NCBI RefSeq assembly: GCF_001696685.1
Contig: NZ_MBFG01000001.1
Coordinates: 251,714-315,713, forward strand
Reading direction: 5' to 3'
Source of the DNA: Nosocomiicoccus ampullae
Lineage (GTDB): Bacteria > Bacillota > Bacilli > Staphylococcales > Salinicoccaceae
Length of the DNA: 64,000 bases
Shown: positions 35,338-44,418 of the stretch, one piece after another
Layout: the number at the start of each line of letters is the position of its first letter
Position numbering within the stretch: position 1 is the first letter of the stretch
The notes under the pieces: model-generated
What the model was told of the DNA's origin: nothing
Seen by the model: the letters and a program-made list of their open reading frames with translations, nothing else
Databases searched by the model: none
Translations under genes and position numbers: made by a program

Positions 35338-36327
35338 ATGATAGATTATAAAACATTAGATTTAACAGAAGACGACTTAAAAGAAATGTATCGTTTAATG
35401 TTAACGACACGAAAAATTGATGAACGTATGATGTTATTAAACCGTGCGGGAAAAATTCCATTTGTCGTATCGTGTCAGGGTAAAGAAGCGGCACAAGTCG
35501 GTGCAGCTTATGCTTTAAAGAAAAAAGTTGACTATTTAAACCCATATTATAGAGATTTAGGAATGGTAACAACACTTGGTACAACACCCTTAGAAAGTAT
35601 GCTTGCAGCATTTGCGAAGCGAGATGATACGTCAAGTGGAGGTAGACAAATGCCCGGTCACTTTAGCGATTACGAGTTAAATATTGTGACTCAAGGATCA
35701 ACTGTAACAACTCAAGTACTTCACGCAGCAGGTATTGCGTATGCATTAAAAATGGATGGTAAAGAAGCTGTATCATTTACTTCACTCGGTGAAGGTTCTA
35801 CGTCTCAAGGCGATTTTCATGAAGCGCTAAACTTTGCGAGTGTTCATCAATTACCGTATATATGCTTTATTGAAAATAATGGTTACGCGATTAGTGTCCC
35901 AAAATCACTTCAATACAATATTGATGACTTATCAGAGCGAAAACATGCATATGGAATACACGGAGAACAAATTAACGGCAATGATCCACTTGAAGTATTT
36001 CAATCTGTAAAAGTTGCTCGAACACGTGCTATCAACGGGGAAGGTCCTACGATAATCGATGCGCTAGTTTCGAGAATTGGGGCACACTCTTCAGATGACG
36101 ATGATTCTTATAGAGATAAAGCACATGTACAAACATTAAAAGACACGGACTGCTTAATCACGTTTAAAGATTATATATTAAAAAATACAACGATAGAAGA
36201 AGAGTGGTTCGAAGCAATCGATGAAGAAGTTAAAAATATTATTAACGACGCGACAAAAGAAGCAGAACATGCACCATATGCAGAACCTTCTTATGCGTTA
36301 AAACACGTGTATGAGGAGGAATTATAA
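35338..36327 (+). CDS. bkdAA: Branched-chain 2-oxoacid dehydrogenase E1 alpha subunit
   Basis: The thiamin-diphosphate subunit that decarboxylates branched-chain 2-oxoacids. It has 329 residues. Motifs: GRQMPGHFSDYE, the TPP motif GEGSTSQGDFHEALNFASV...ENNGYAIS, and the phosphorylation-loop-like RIGAHSSDDDDSYR, whose YR and SSDDD favour branched-chain over pyruvate substrates. It overlaps E1 beta by one base. Confidence 0.93.
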   Translation: MIDYKTLDLTEDDLKEMYRLMLTTRKIDERMMLLNRAGKIPFVVSCQGKEAAQVGAAYALKKKVDYLNPYYRDLGMVTTLGTTPLESMLAAFAKRDDTSSGGRQMPGHFSDYELNIVTQGSTVTTQVLHAAGIAYALKMDGKEAVSFTSLGEGSTSQGDFHEALNFASVHQLPYICFIENNGYAISVPKSLQYNIDDLSERKHAYGIHGEQINGNDPLEVFQSVKVARTRAINGEGPTIIDALVSRIGAHSSDDDDSYRDKAHVQTLKDTDCLITFKDYILKNTTIEEEWFEAIDEEVKNIINDATKEAEHAPYAEPSYALKHVYEEEL

Positions 36328-37313
36328 TGACAAAAACGATGACATTGTTAGAAGCAATCCATGACGGATTAGACTATGAGATGGGAAAAGATGAGAATGT
36401 ATTCGTTCTAGGAGAAGATGTCGGTCAAAAAGGTGGCGTGTTTAAAGTAACGGCTGGACTCCAAGAGAAGTACGGAAAAATGCGAGTGCTCGACACGCCA
36501 CTCGCAGAATCATTAATTGTCGGTACAGCAATTGGCGCGTCACTCGCTGGTAAAAGACCAGTTGCTGAAATACAGTTTGCAGAGTATATATTACCTGCGA
36601 CAAACCAGATTATGAGTGAAGCAGCTAAAATTAGATATCGCTCTAATAATGGATGGCATTGTCCAATTGTAATTCGTGCACCATTTGGTGGAGGGATACA
36701 CGGGGCACTTTATCATTCACAATCGATTGAAAGTGTATTTAGTTCAACACCTGGTTTAAAAGTTGTTATACCTTCTACACCAAGTGATGCAAAAGGATTA
36801 CTTATTTCTGCAATACGCGATAACGATCCTGTTTTATTTTTCGAGCATAAAAAAGCATATCGTTTACTTAAAGAAGACGTACCGACAGGTGAACATGTTG
36901 TACCTATTGGTAAGGCAGATATTAAACGTGAAGGTAAAGATATCACGGTAATAACTTACGGGTTATGTGTTCATATGGCCATTGAAGCGGCTGAACGATT
37001 AGAGAATGATGGATACAGTGCTAAAGTTGTTGATTTAAGAACAATTTACCCGCTCGATCAAGAGACGATTATAGAATCTGTTAAAGACACAAGTAAAGTA
37101 TTACTCGTCACTGAAGATAATTTAGAAGGTAGTGTAATGAGTGAGGTATCTGCGATTATATCTGAACATGCATTTTACGATTTAGACGCACCAGTTATGA
37201 GACTTGCCGCACCTAACGTACCAGCGATGCCATATGCACCACCAATGGAAGACTATTTTATGGTGAATCCAGATAAAATCTATGAAAAGATGAAAGAACT
37301 TGCAGAACATTAA
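36327..37313 (+). CDS. bkdAB: Branched-chain 2-oxoacid dehydrogenase E1 beta subunit
   Basis: Partner of the alpha subunit. It has 328 residues with FVLGEDVGQKGGVFKVTAGL, DTPLAESLIVGTAIGASLAG, QFAEYILPATNQI and the C-terminal VVDLRTIYPLD. It is coupled to E1 alpha by TAATG overlap. Confidence 0.94.
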   Translation: MTKTMTLLEAIHDGLDYEMGKDENVFVLGEDVGQKGGVFKVTAGLQEKYGKMRVLDTPLAESLIVGTAIGASLAGKRPVAEIQFAEYILPATNQIMSEAAKIRYRSNNGWHCPIVIRAPFGGGIHGALYHSQSIESVFSSTPGLKVVIPSTPSDAKGLLISAIRDNDPVLFFEHKKAYRLLKEDVPTGEHVVPIGKADIKREGKDITVITYGLCVHMAIEAAERLENDGYSAKVVDLRTIYPLDQETIIESVKDTSKVLLVTEDNLEGSVMSEVSAIISEHAFYDLDAPVMRLAAPNVPAMPYAPPMEDYFMVNPDKIYEKMKELAEH

Positions 37314-37327
37314 AAGAGGTGAAACGA

Positions 37328-38527
37328 TTGATAGAAGTCATTAAAATGCCAAAACTCGGAGAAAGTGTGCATGAAGGAACAGTAGAAGCGTGGCTTGTTG
37401 AGCCTGGTAGTAAAGTAAATGAATATGATCCGTTATGTGAAATTTTAACCGATAAAGTAACAGCTGAAGTCCCTTCTAGTTTTGAAGGAGTGATAGAAAA
37501 AATACTCGTAGATGTTGGTGAAACAATAGAAGTCGGAACACCAATTTGTGAAATTAAGGTATCTAACAAAGTTCATGAAAAAGAACCAGAACAAAAATCT
37601 CAACCACAAACTAATAAAAAAGATAATAATAGTACAGACACACAAAAAGAGATTAAAAGAATATCACCTGTCGTGATGAGATTAGCATCAGAACATAACG
37701 TTAATCTAGATGATGTTGAAGGTACAGGACAATTTGGACGTGTTACAAAAAAGGATATTTTATCGTATATCGATAATCCTGTGAAAAATGAAGCACCAAA
37801 AACAGATAAATCATCGATCGGTATTAAAACTACTAGTGACACTTCTAGACTAGAATTAACCGGTGTTAAAAAAGCAATCGCAAATAATATGGTGAAATCT
37901 AAAACTGAAATTCCACATGCTTGGATGATGATAGAAGTAGATGCAACAGAGCTCGTTCATTTAAGAAATAAATATAAAAATGCATTTAAATCTGAAGGTA
38001 TTAAATTAACTTATTTTGCATTCTTTATAGAAGCAGTAGCAAAAGCCCTAAATACAAATAAAATACTCAATAGCAGTTGGCAAGGGGATTCTATTCAAAT
38101 CCACGATTCAATCAATTTAAATATCGCAGTATCCGCTGATGACGACTTATACGTTCCGGTCATTCATAATGCAGATATGTTGTCGATTCGAGGAATCGCA
38201 AAAAAACTTGCACAACTTGCTGAAAAAGGTAGAACACATGCGCTAACTTCGGAAGATATGCACGGTGGGACATTTACAATTAATAACACAGGCGCATTTG
38301 GTTCTATTCAGTCACTAGGCGTCATTAACCACCCACAAGCTGCTATATTACAAGTTGAATCTATCGTTAAAAAACCTGTTTTTATCGATGAAATGCTCGC
38401 AGCAAGATATATGGTAAACCTTTGTTTATCTATCGATCATAGAGTACTGAACGGTGTAGATGCAGGTAAATTTTTACAAGATGTTAAGAAAAATATTGAG
38501 TCTATTGATAGTGAAACAACGCTTTAA
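37328..38527 (+). CDS. bkdB: Branched-chain 2-oxoacid dehydrogenase E2 (dihydrolipoyl acyltransferase)
   Basis: Core acyltransferase. It has 399 residues from a TTG start at 37328, with AGAGGTG 7 bp upstream. One lipoyl domain has Lys43 in ILTDKVTAEV. A Lys/Gln/Asn-rich linker (85-110) leads to a peripheral subunit-binding domain (RISPVVMRLASEHNV...GRVTKKDIL) and the catalytic domain. The active-site motif reads DHRVLNG (His371, Asn375), where most E2 proteins have DHRxxDG. Confidence 0.93.
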   Translation: MIEVIKMPKLGESVHEGTVEAWLVEPGSKVNEYDPLCEILTDKVTAEVPSSFEGVIEKILVDVGETIEVGTPICEIKVSNKVHEKEPEQKSQPQTNKKDNNSTDTQKEIKRISPVVMRLASEHNVNLDDVEGTGQFGRVTKKDILSYIDNPVKNEAPKTDKSSIGIKTTSDTSRLELTGVKKAIANNMVKSKTEIPHAWMMIEVDATELVHLRNKYKNAFKSEGIKLTYFAFFIEAVAKALNTNKILNSSWQGDSIQIHDSINLNIAVSADDDLYVPVIHNADMLSIRGIAKKLAQLAEKGRTHALTSEDMHGGTFTINNTGAFGSIQSLGVINHPQAAILQVESIVKKPVFIDEMLAARYMVNLCLSIDHRVLNGVDAGKFLQDVKKNIESIDSETTL

Positions 38528-38587
38528 TCTTTACAAATAAAATATTTAACATTACACTTTAATTATTACAGTAAAGAGGTGCTATCT

Positions 38588-39025
38588 ATGGATTTAGATT
38601 TTAAAATATATATGGAAGATTTAGTGGAAAATGCGAGAAAAGAACTCACAGATGTTGGATACGAACAACTTTTAACGCCAGAAGAAGTTAATGAAGCGTT
38701 AGACAAAGAAGGTACTGCACTTGTGATGATTAACTCAGTATGTGGATGTGCAGGTGGTATCGCACGTCCAGCAGCGATTCACTCACTAAACTTCGACAAA
38801 AAACCAACACATTTATATACAGTTTTTGCCGGACAAGAAAAAGATGCAACTGAAGCAGTTCGTGAACGTACACCAGACTTTTTACCGTCATCTCCAAGTT
38901 TTGCGTTTTTCAAAGACGGAAAAGTGGTAGATATGATAGAGAGACATGAAATTGAAGGTCACGATGTCATGAGTGTCATTACAGATCTGCAAGCATGGTT
39001 TATGGAACACGGCGATGACATTTAA
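38588..39025 (+). CDS. brxB: Bacilliredoxin (BrxA/BrxB, YphP/YqiW family)
   Basis: Removes bacillithiol from bacillithiolated proteins after oxidative stress. It has 145 residues from the ATG at 38588, with AAAGAGGTG upstream. The family CGC active site is at Cys52-Gly-Cys54 ([14 protein letters not shown]). The position behind bkdB is that of yqiW (brxB) in Bacillus. The organism should therefore make bacillithiol, but its synthesis genes are not here. Confidence 0.92.
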   Translation: MDLDFKIYMEDLVENARKELTDVGYEQLLTPEEVNEALDKEGTALVMINSVCGCAGGIARPAAIHSLNFDKKPTHLYTVFAGQEKDATEAVRERTPDFLPSSPSFAFFKDGKVVDMIERHEIEGHDVMSVITDLQAWFMEHGDDI

Positions 39026-39056
39026 AAAAGTGGTCCATTGATGGACCACTTTTTCT
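39025..39056. terminator. Bidirectional terminator between brxB and the Prli42-like gene
   Basis: The stem AAAAAGTGGTCCAT/ATGGACCACTTTTT starts within the brxB stop. Confidence 0.92.
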
Positions 39057-39154
39057 TATAGTGCTGTGAGATAGCTTAATCCCATTAATAAACCTGAAAC
39101 AACGATTAGGATAATCATTGCCCAAATGATAATGTTTTGTGCTTTTTTCGGCAT
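39056..39154 (-). CDS. 32-residue membrane miniprotein, Prli42-like
   Basis: A 33-codon frame (ATG at 39154) with GAGGG 8 bp upstream. It starts MPKKAQNIIIWAM, a basic head, and has one membrane helix (about 8-29) ending in SYLTAL. Size, basic head and position between the bkd/brxB genes and a PepT-like peptidase match Prli42, the miniprotein that anchors the stressosome in Listeria and is conserved in Bacilli. Whether this organism has a stressosome is not visible here. Confidence 0.75.
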   Translation of the reverse strand: MPKKAQNIIIWAMIILIVVSGLLMGLSYLTAL

Positions 39155-39234
39155 ATTGTGAACCCTCATTTTCTCAAATTATATAATTTTATATTACTTG
39201 TTCAAGTAATAATTTTCAACTAGGAGTGTAATTA

Positions 39235-40350
39235 ATGAACAAAGAAAGATTAGTAGAACTATTAAAAGAACTCGTAATGATCGATTCAGAATCTGGTGAT
39301 GAAAGAGAGATAGCTAATCGTTTATTTAAAGAGTTCGATGCGTTAGAATTAAAAGGTTTTGAAGATGATACACAGTCTGAAACAGGTTACGGTGCGGGGA
39401 ACTTATTCTTTACGCTTGAAGGAAATAAAGAAATAGAACCGATTTGTTTTATGGTTCATATGGACACTGTTAAACCAGGTAACGGAGTTAAACCCGAAGT
39501 TCGCGACGGATATATGTACTCTGATGGTACGACAATTCTCGGTTCGGATGATAAAGCAGGAGTCGCTGCAGTAATTGAAGCAATTCGATCAATTAAAGAA
39601 AATAATATCCCACATGGTGATATTGAAGTTATCGTAACAGTTGGAGAAGAAACTGGTCTTGTCGGAGCAAAAGCTTTTGATACTTCAGTTGTTAAAAGTA
39701 AAATCGGTTACGCAGTAGACGGAACAGGTCAAGTGGGTACAATTGTAAACCGTGCACCTGCACAAAATAAAATTGAAGCACACATTCATGGTAAAAAAGC
39801 TCACGCGGGAATCGAACCAGAAGTCGGTGTATCTGCAATTAATATCGCAGCGCTAGCGATAAGTAATATGACACTTGGTCGCGTCGATGAAATGACGACA
39901 TCAAACGTTGGTATTATTAAAGGTGGGGAAGCGACGAACATCGTATCAGACTATGCATATGTGTTACTTGAAGCAAGAAGTTTAGAAGAGGATCGTCTTG
40001 CAAAACAAACAGCACATATTGAATCTGAATTTAAAAAAGCAGCGCATAAACTCGGTGGAGAAGTCGATGTTGACATTGACTTAATGTATCCAGCACTGCA
40101 TTCAGAGGAAGAATCAGAAGCTGTAAAACTCGCAAGCGATGCTTCCGTAAAAATTGGTCGTGAACCCAATATTATTTCTTTAGGTGGAGGCAGTGACGGT
40201 AACATCTTTGCAGGCCAAGGAATCGACACAGTCATTTTAGGCTTAGGATATGAAGAGATTCATACGACATCAGAAAGAATGCCACTCGAAGAATTATATA
40301 AAATCACAGAACTTATTATTAAAATGGTTGAGATACAAGCAACTAAATAA
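39235..40350 (+). CDS. M20 family metallopeptidase, PepT-like (YqjE type)
   Basis: Probable cytoplasmic tripeptidase or aminopeptidase. It has 371 residues with metal ligands in FMVHMDTVKPG, LGSDDKAGVAAV, VTVGEETGLVGAKAFD, VDGTG and the C-terminal EEIHTTSERMP. The dimer domain has AHAGIEPEVGVSAI. It is similar to PepT but shorter than true PepT (about 410 residues), as in the PepT-like group. SD TAGGAG precedes the ATG. Confidence 0.9.
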   Translation: MNKERLVELLKELVMIDSESGDEREIANRLFKEFDALELKGFEDDTQSETGYGAGNLFFTLEGNKEIEPICFMVHMDTVKPGNGVKPEVRDGYMYSDGTTILGSDDKAGVAAVIEAIRSIKENNIPHGDIEVIVTVGEETGLVGAKAFDTSVVKSKIGYAVDGTGQVGTIVNRAPAQNKIEAHIHGKKAHAGIEPEVGVSAINIAALAISNMTLGRVDEMTTSNVGIIKGGEATNIVSDYAYVLLEARSLEEDRLAKQTAHIESEFKKAAHKLGGEVDVDIDLMYPALHSEEESEAVKLASDASVKIGREPNIISLGGGSDGNIFAGQGIDTVILGLGYEEIHTTSERMPLEELYKITELIIKMVEIQATK

Positions 40351-40351
40351 T

Positions 40352-40377
40352 AAAAGGCGACATATGTCGCCTTTTTT
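40352..40377. terminator. Bidirectional terminator
   Basis: The palindrome AAAAGGCGACATATGTCGCCTTTT lies between convergent genes. Confidence 0.92.
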
Positions 40378-41221
40378 AATCAATTATGGACTGCCATACT
40401 TGTACAATGACTGAATCGTCAATCGAGTGTGTAAGTCCTTTTATTAATTCTATTGAAAATGTTAAGTCTAGCTCAACGTGCTCTTTTACGAGCCATCTTC
40501 TAAATATATACTCGTAAAGTTTTTTTGTTTCGACGTCTAATTGACCGTCCGACTCAAAAATTTGATATAAACCACTAGGTGTATACGTCGTTGTAAAAGG
40601 TGTATTCATATCTGATGCTGTGCCGACGAATACTTGAATTTCTCCGTAACTATATCGTTCCATTACGAATAACCCTTTAATTGGTCCGTTATTATGCTTT
40701 AATATTTCGCTAATAATACCGCTATTTAGTAAGTAGTTTAAGTATCGAGTTTTCTTTTTCTCATTATAACTATTCATATTGAAAAATTCTTCGACACCAA
40801 TTAATCGATACCCATCAAGTGAACGTGTTTCAGAAAAAGGTTCACGTTTTGTCGTAGGGTTTATTTCAAATGAAATACGGTATTGTAGAGGCATTTCTTC
40901 GATAAATTTATCAGTATCATACACGCTTATACCAAAGAATTTTTGATAATCATCTTTAAACTGCGCTAAATCTTTATGGTTATAGTATTTTATAATATCT
41001 GTTAAACGTCGATGACCATCATAAACCTCTAAAGCAATTTCAGTTAATTGACGGCGTTTTTGATAGTCTGCTGGAGACATCCCAACGAGAGCAGTAAATA
41101 GCGTTAAAAAACTTTTCGATTCAACATCCATTTCCATTAACACTTCATCGAAATCTATGTCTTCACGTAAATGATCTTCTATGAATACAATAAACTGTTC
41201 TATAAATTGAATAGAGTCCAT
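40376..41221 (-). CDS. AraC-type HTH regulator with C-terminal effector-like domain
   Basis: 281 residues. The N-terminal 100 residues look like an AraC-family DNA-binding domain (IEQFIVFIEDHLREDIDFDEV...MSPADYQKRRQLTEIALEV...FGISVYDTD). The rest is mixed alpha/beta, possibly a GyrI-like effector-binding domain. The order HTH-first, sensor-second is that of the Rob/BmrR-like group. It is divergent from rnz. Target genes and ligand are unknown. The HTH is divergent, so confidence in the family is moderate. Confidence 0.68.
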   Translation of the reverse strand: MDSIQFIEQFIVFIEDHLREDIDFDEVLMEMDVESKSFLTLFTALVGMSPADYQKRRQLTEIALEVYDGHRRLTDIIKYYNHKDLAQFKDDYQKFFGISVYDTDKFIEEMPLQYRISFEINPTTKREPFSETRSLDGYRLIGVEEFFNMNSYNEKKKTRYLNYLLNSGIISEILKHNNGPIKGLFVMERYSYGEIQVFVGTASDMNTPFTTTYTPSGLYQIFESDGQLDVETKKLYEYIFRRWLVKEHVELDLTFSIELIKGLTHSIDDSVIVQVWQSIID

Positions 41222-41283
41222 AATGTCACCTTACTTTCCTTTATATATTATTCCACGAAGGGGTCTAAAAGACAAGATGACTA

Positions 41284-41292
41284 TGATATAAT
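41284..41292 (+). promoter_or_regulatory. Extended -10 promoter of rnz
   Basis: TGaTATAAT lies 26 bp before the rnz start. The -35 is poor. Confidence 0.6.
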
Positions 41293-41318
41293 TAGATTAC
41301 TTTTATATGGAGGTTACT

Positions 41319-42242
41319 ATGTATATTAATATATTAGGTTCTGCGGCAGGCTTACCTTCAAAAAAACGACATACTCAAGCGATAATTTTAGATATGGTTG
41401 ATGAGCTCAACGAATATTTTTTAATTGATGTTGGAGAAGCATTTCAACATCGTTTACTAAATACGTCTATTAAACCATCTAAAATTAACCATATATTTAT
41501 TACGCATTTACATGGTGACCACATTTACGGTTTACCAGGTTTTTTATCGAGCCGTGCGCATCAAGGTGGAGAAGGTAAACCACTAAAAATTTACGGACCA
41601 AAAGGACTTTCTGAATGGTTAACAACGACGTTTCAAGTAAGTGAGACAATATTGAATTATCCAGTTGAAATAGTGGAAATTGAAGATGGATCTTTTATCT
41701 CGATTAAAGATGTTACTATAGAGGTAAAAACACTTGATCATAATATAGAAAGTTTTTTATATGTATTTAAAGAAAATGATCAAAAAGGTGCGTTAAACGT
41801 TCTAAAGTTAAAAGAAATTGGTATACGTCCTGGCCCAATTTATAGTGAAATAAAAGATAGTGATACGTTTGTACATGATGGTGTTATTTATGATACGAAC
41901 GACTTTTTAGGGCCTGTAATAAAAGGGAGAAAAGTATGTATTCATGGAGATACACGACCGCTTCAAAGTGAAGTATATTTCGATTTACTAAAAGACGCGG
42001 ACTGCGTTGTTCATGAAGCGACATTTTTAGATCATGAATACGAAAAGGCGTATAGTTACTATCATTCTGAAATACATGACGTGTTAAGTATTCAAAAAGA
42101 TTTACGTGTGAAACACTATATATTCACACATATTAGTAATCGATATGAGGAGGAATTTATTTCGAACTTTATTAAAACGTTACCTTCAAATGTGTCGATT
42201 GCACACGATTATTTTAAATATGAAATTGCTAGAAAAAAATAA
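41319..42242 (+). CDS. rnz: Ribonuclease Z (tRNA 3'-processing endonuclease)
   Basis: Cuts 3' trailers from tRNA precursors. It has 307 residues from the ATG at 41319, with GGAGG upstream; an in-frame ATG 12 bases earlier overlaps the SD. Zn site: THLHGDHIYGLPG. Also present are IHGDTRP, VHEATF and FTHISNRY with the remaining His and Asp ligands. SRAHQGG is usual for the long loop region. Confidence 0.95.
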   Translation: MYINILGSAAGLPSKKRHTQAIILDMVDELNEYFLIDVGEAFQHRLLNTSIKPSKINHIFITHLHGDHIYGLPGFLSSRAHQGGEGKPLKIYGPKGLSEWLTTTFQVSETILNYPVEIVEIEDGSFISIKDVTIEVKTLDHNIESFLYVFKENDQKGALNVLKLKEIGIRPGPIYSEIKDSDTFVHDGVIYDTNDFLGPVIKGRKVCIHGDTRPLQSEVYFDLLKDADCVVHEATFLDHEYEKAYSYYHSEIHDVLSIQKDLRVKHYIFTHISNRYEEEFISNFIKTLPSNVSIAHDYFKYEIARKK

Positions 42243-42277
42243 GTCAGCCATTTTTTTATGGCTGACTTATTTTTTTA
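42237..42277. terminator. Bidirectional terminator between rnz and the aldo/keto reductase gene
   Basis: The stem AAATAAGTCAGCCAT/ATGGCTGACTTATTT is flanked by A7 and T7. Confidence 0.93.
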
Positions 42278-43239
42278 CGTAATTTCTTCAAAACATTCTT
42301 TTTATCGTTATCTTCTTGATGTGTTACTGTTTTTGGATCTCTATGTTCTTTGTAATGTTTCTTCTCAACTTTAGAACAAATGTCTTCAATTACTTCGTCT
42401 CGTATAGTTTTTGCTGTTTCATAATGGCGTAAGTTTTTCTTGAGCTGAGAAACAGTACTTACACCTTGTACGATTACGACATTTTTATTCATTAAATATT
42501 TATAAGCGATAGCTTCAAGAGGGTAGCCATATTCTTTGATCATTAATATAATTTCTCTTAATTCATCCTGTGAATATCCCATATAACCATGTTTAAACTT
42601 TGTTTTAAGTGCTACATCATAATTTTCAGTGAGGAGTCCTTGCATTAACGGACCTCTGGCTAAAAATACATAGTCGTCAGATAGATATTCTTCACTTCGA
42701 TTATCGATAATGTTTAGTGGTGCCATCAGTACTGATATATCACTATTTTCAGTGTAGTAGTCAATGACATTTTTACGCGTAGTTGAGATACCGTAACTTT
42801 TAATGTCGCCTTTTCTTTTTAATGATTCAAACTCACGGATTGTTTCATCCATATTATCGTGAACAGTTCCACCGTGTAACATTAATAAGTCAATCACATC
42901 GCGTGATAAACGAAGTTTTGACTGACTAACAGCATGTTTAATATATTCTGCACTTGGATTCCATTTAATTTTTTCACGAAGTGCTGCATCAAATTCATTA
43001 CCTACTTTTGTTCCGATATTATAATCAAAAAACTGTCCGTAATCGAATAAAATTGAACCAATAACAGCTTCATTTTTCCCATATTGATATAAGTCCGCAG
43101 TATCGAAGTAGTTAATACCGGACTCAAATGCTAATCTAATAATCTCACTTAACTCTTCACGGTCATCTAGTGGTAAATTCATCGTACCTAGTGCAAATTG
43201 TGAAATGGATTGCTTATCTTTAGTAACAAAATGTTTCAA
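42256..43239 (-). CDS. Aldo/keto reductase
   Basis: NAD(P)H-dependent reductase of unknown substrate. It has 327 residues, a TIM barrel with the catalytic Asp and Tyr in FDTADLYQYGKNE, Lys in GTKVGNEF and His in MLHGGTV. The C-terminal NADP-binding part is VIVQGVSTVSQLKKNL. The last 30 residues are strongly charged (Lys/Asp/His), an extra tail. It is divergent from nudF. Confidence 0.88.
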   Translation of the reverse strand: MKHFVTKDKQSISQFALGTMNLPLDDREELSEIIRLAFESGINYFDTADLYQYGKNEAVIGSILFDYGQFFDYNIGTKVGNEFDAALREKIKWNPSAEYIKHAVSQSKLRLSRDVIDLLMLHGGTVHDNMDETIREFESLKRKGDIKSYGISTTRKNVIDYYTENSDISVLMAPLNIIDNRSEEYLSDDYVFLARGPLMQGLLTENYDVALKTKFKHGYMGYSQDELREIILMIKEYGYPLEAIAYKYLMNKNVVIVQGVSTVSQLKKNLRHYETAKTIRDEVIEDICSKVEKKHYKEHRDPKTVTHQEDNDKKNVLKKLRKKISQP

Positions 43240-43321
43240 AATGTCACTCCTAACGTTTACAATATTATATATATATAAGTATAACTCAATTTAACTACTG
43301 AATATAGTGAGGTAATACAAG

Positions 43322-43873
43322 ATGAATCAAAATGATGATCAATTAGTTGAAAAGAAACTATCGCATAAAGATATTTATAAAGGAAAAATTATTGATGTTA
43401 CTGTGTACGATGTTGAATTACCAAACGGAGAAACGAGTAGTAGAGAAGTTGTGTATCATCAAGGTGCAGTAGGAATTATCGCTGTGCACGATGAATATAT
43501 GTATTTTGTAAAACAGTATAGAATTGCGGCAGAAGAAGTTTTATTAGAGATTCCTGCTGGTAAGATAGAACCGAAAGATACACCTGAACAAACAGCTATA
43601 AAAGAGTTAAAAGAAGAAACGGGTCTAGTCGCTAAAGAGGTTCAATATTTACAAGAGTTTTATGTATCTCCAGGATTTTCTAATGAAATCATCTATTTAT
43701 TTGAAGCAGATCAATTAGAGCTTGAAGAACAAAAATTAGATGAAGATGAATTTTTAGAAATTGAAAAAATTAAAATAACTGATCTAGAACACTTAATGAA
43801 AGAAAACGTGTTTAGAGATGCGAAAACGTTAATCGCAGTTCAACACGTTTTATATTCAAACAATTATAAATAA
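43322..43873 (+). CDS. nudF: NUDIX hydrolase, probable ADP-ribose pyrophosphatase
   Basis: Cleaves ADP-ribose to AMP and ribose 5-phosphate. It has 183 residues. The Nudix box is GKIEPKDTPEQTAIKELKEE then TGL, with Lys for the usual Arg before the EL. QYRIAAEEVLLEIPAG and FYVSPGFSNEIIYLFEA are typical of the ADP-ribose group. In Bacillus nudF also lies upstream of fur-xerD. Confidence 0.9.
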   Translation: MNQNDDQLVEKKLSHKDIYKGKIIDVTVYDVELPNGETSSREVVYHQGAVGIIAVHDEYMYFVKQYRIAAEEVLLEIPAGKIEPKDTPEQTAIKELKEETGLVAKEVQYLQEFYVSPGFSNEIIYLFEADQLELEEQKLDEDEFLEIEKIKITDLEHLMKENVFRDAKTLIAVQHVLYSNNYK

Positions 43874-43893
43874 GAACATAAAACAGTCGTTTT

Positions 43894-43933
43894 TATTTAA
43901 ACTATTTTAAATAAGCACCATTTCTAGTATAAT
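43894..43933 (+). promoter_or_regulatory. fur promoter with 8-4-8 inverted repeat
   Basis: A perfect TATAAT lies at 43928-43933. At its -35 region is the perfect inverted repeat TATTTAAA-CTAT-TTTAAATA (43894-43913), which no T-run follows, so it is more likely an operator or activator site than a terminator. Confidence 0.6.
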
Positions 43934-43959
43934 TAACTATGAAAATCGGAGTGGTGCAA

Positions 43960-44418
43960 GTGGAAACTAAATTGAAAACAGTTAAAGAACAGTTACAACA
44001 ATCAGGTTATAAACTGACACCTCAAAGGGAAGTCACGTTACGCGTATTACTTGAAAATAACAGTAAACATTTAAGTGCAGAAGATGTGTTTCAACGCGTT
44101 AAAGAAAAGTATCCTGAAATTGGTCTTGCAACTGTATATCGTACATTAGAATTACTATGTGATCTAAAAATTATTGTTAAAGCAAATTTCGGCGACGGTG
44201 TCTCAAGGTATGATTTTAAAGAGCCTGGTGCAAAGCACTTTAATCATCATTTAATTTGCGTAAAGTGTGGAAAGATTATTGAAGTTGAAGATGATCTTTT
44301 ATATGACGTTGAACAAATCGTCGAACACGAGTTTAATTTTAAAGTACTGAATCATCGTTTGACATTTCACGGTGTATGTCACGAATGCCAAATGAAGGAA
44401 GACATTAATGAAAAATAA
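43960..44418 (+). CDS. fur: Fur family regulator
   Basis: Iron-responsive repressor. It has 152 residues from a GTG at 43960, with CGGAGTGG upstream. The in-frame ATG at 43939 lies at the transcription start predicted from TATAAT 43928, so it cannot be the start. The winged helix is KLTPQREVTLRVLL...LATVYRTLELL. The metal and Zn sites are KHFNHHLICVKCGKIIEVED and CHECQ. It overlaps xerD by 11 bases. Next to xerD it is most likely true Fur rather than PerR or Zur. Confidence 0.9.
   Translation: METKLKTVKEQLQQSGYKLTPQREVTLRVLLENNSKHLSAEDVFQRVKEKYPEIGLATVYRTLELLCDLKIIVKANFGDGVSRYDFKEPGAKHFNHHLICVKCGKIIEVEDDLLYDVEQIVEHEFNFKVLNHRLTFHGVCHECQMKEDINEK

Noticed and set aside
43939..43959. ATG at 43939 as the fur start
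   Set aside because: It lies at the transcription start predicted from TATAAT at 43928-43933, leaving no room for a leader. GTG 43960 has an SD.
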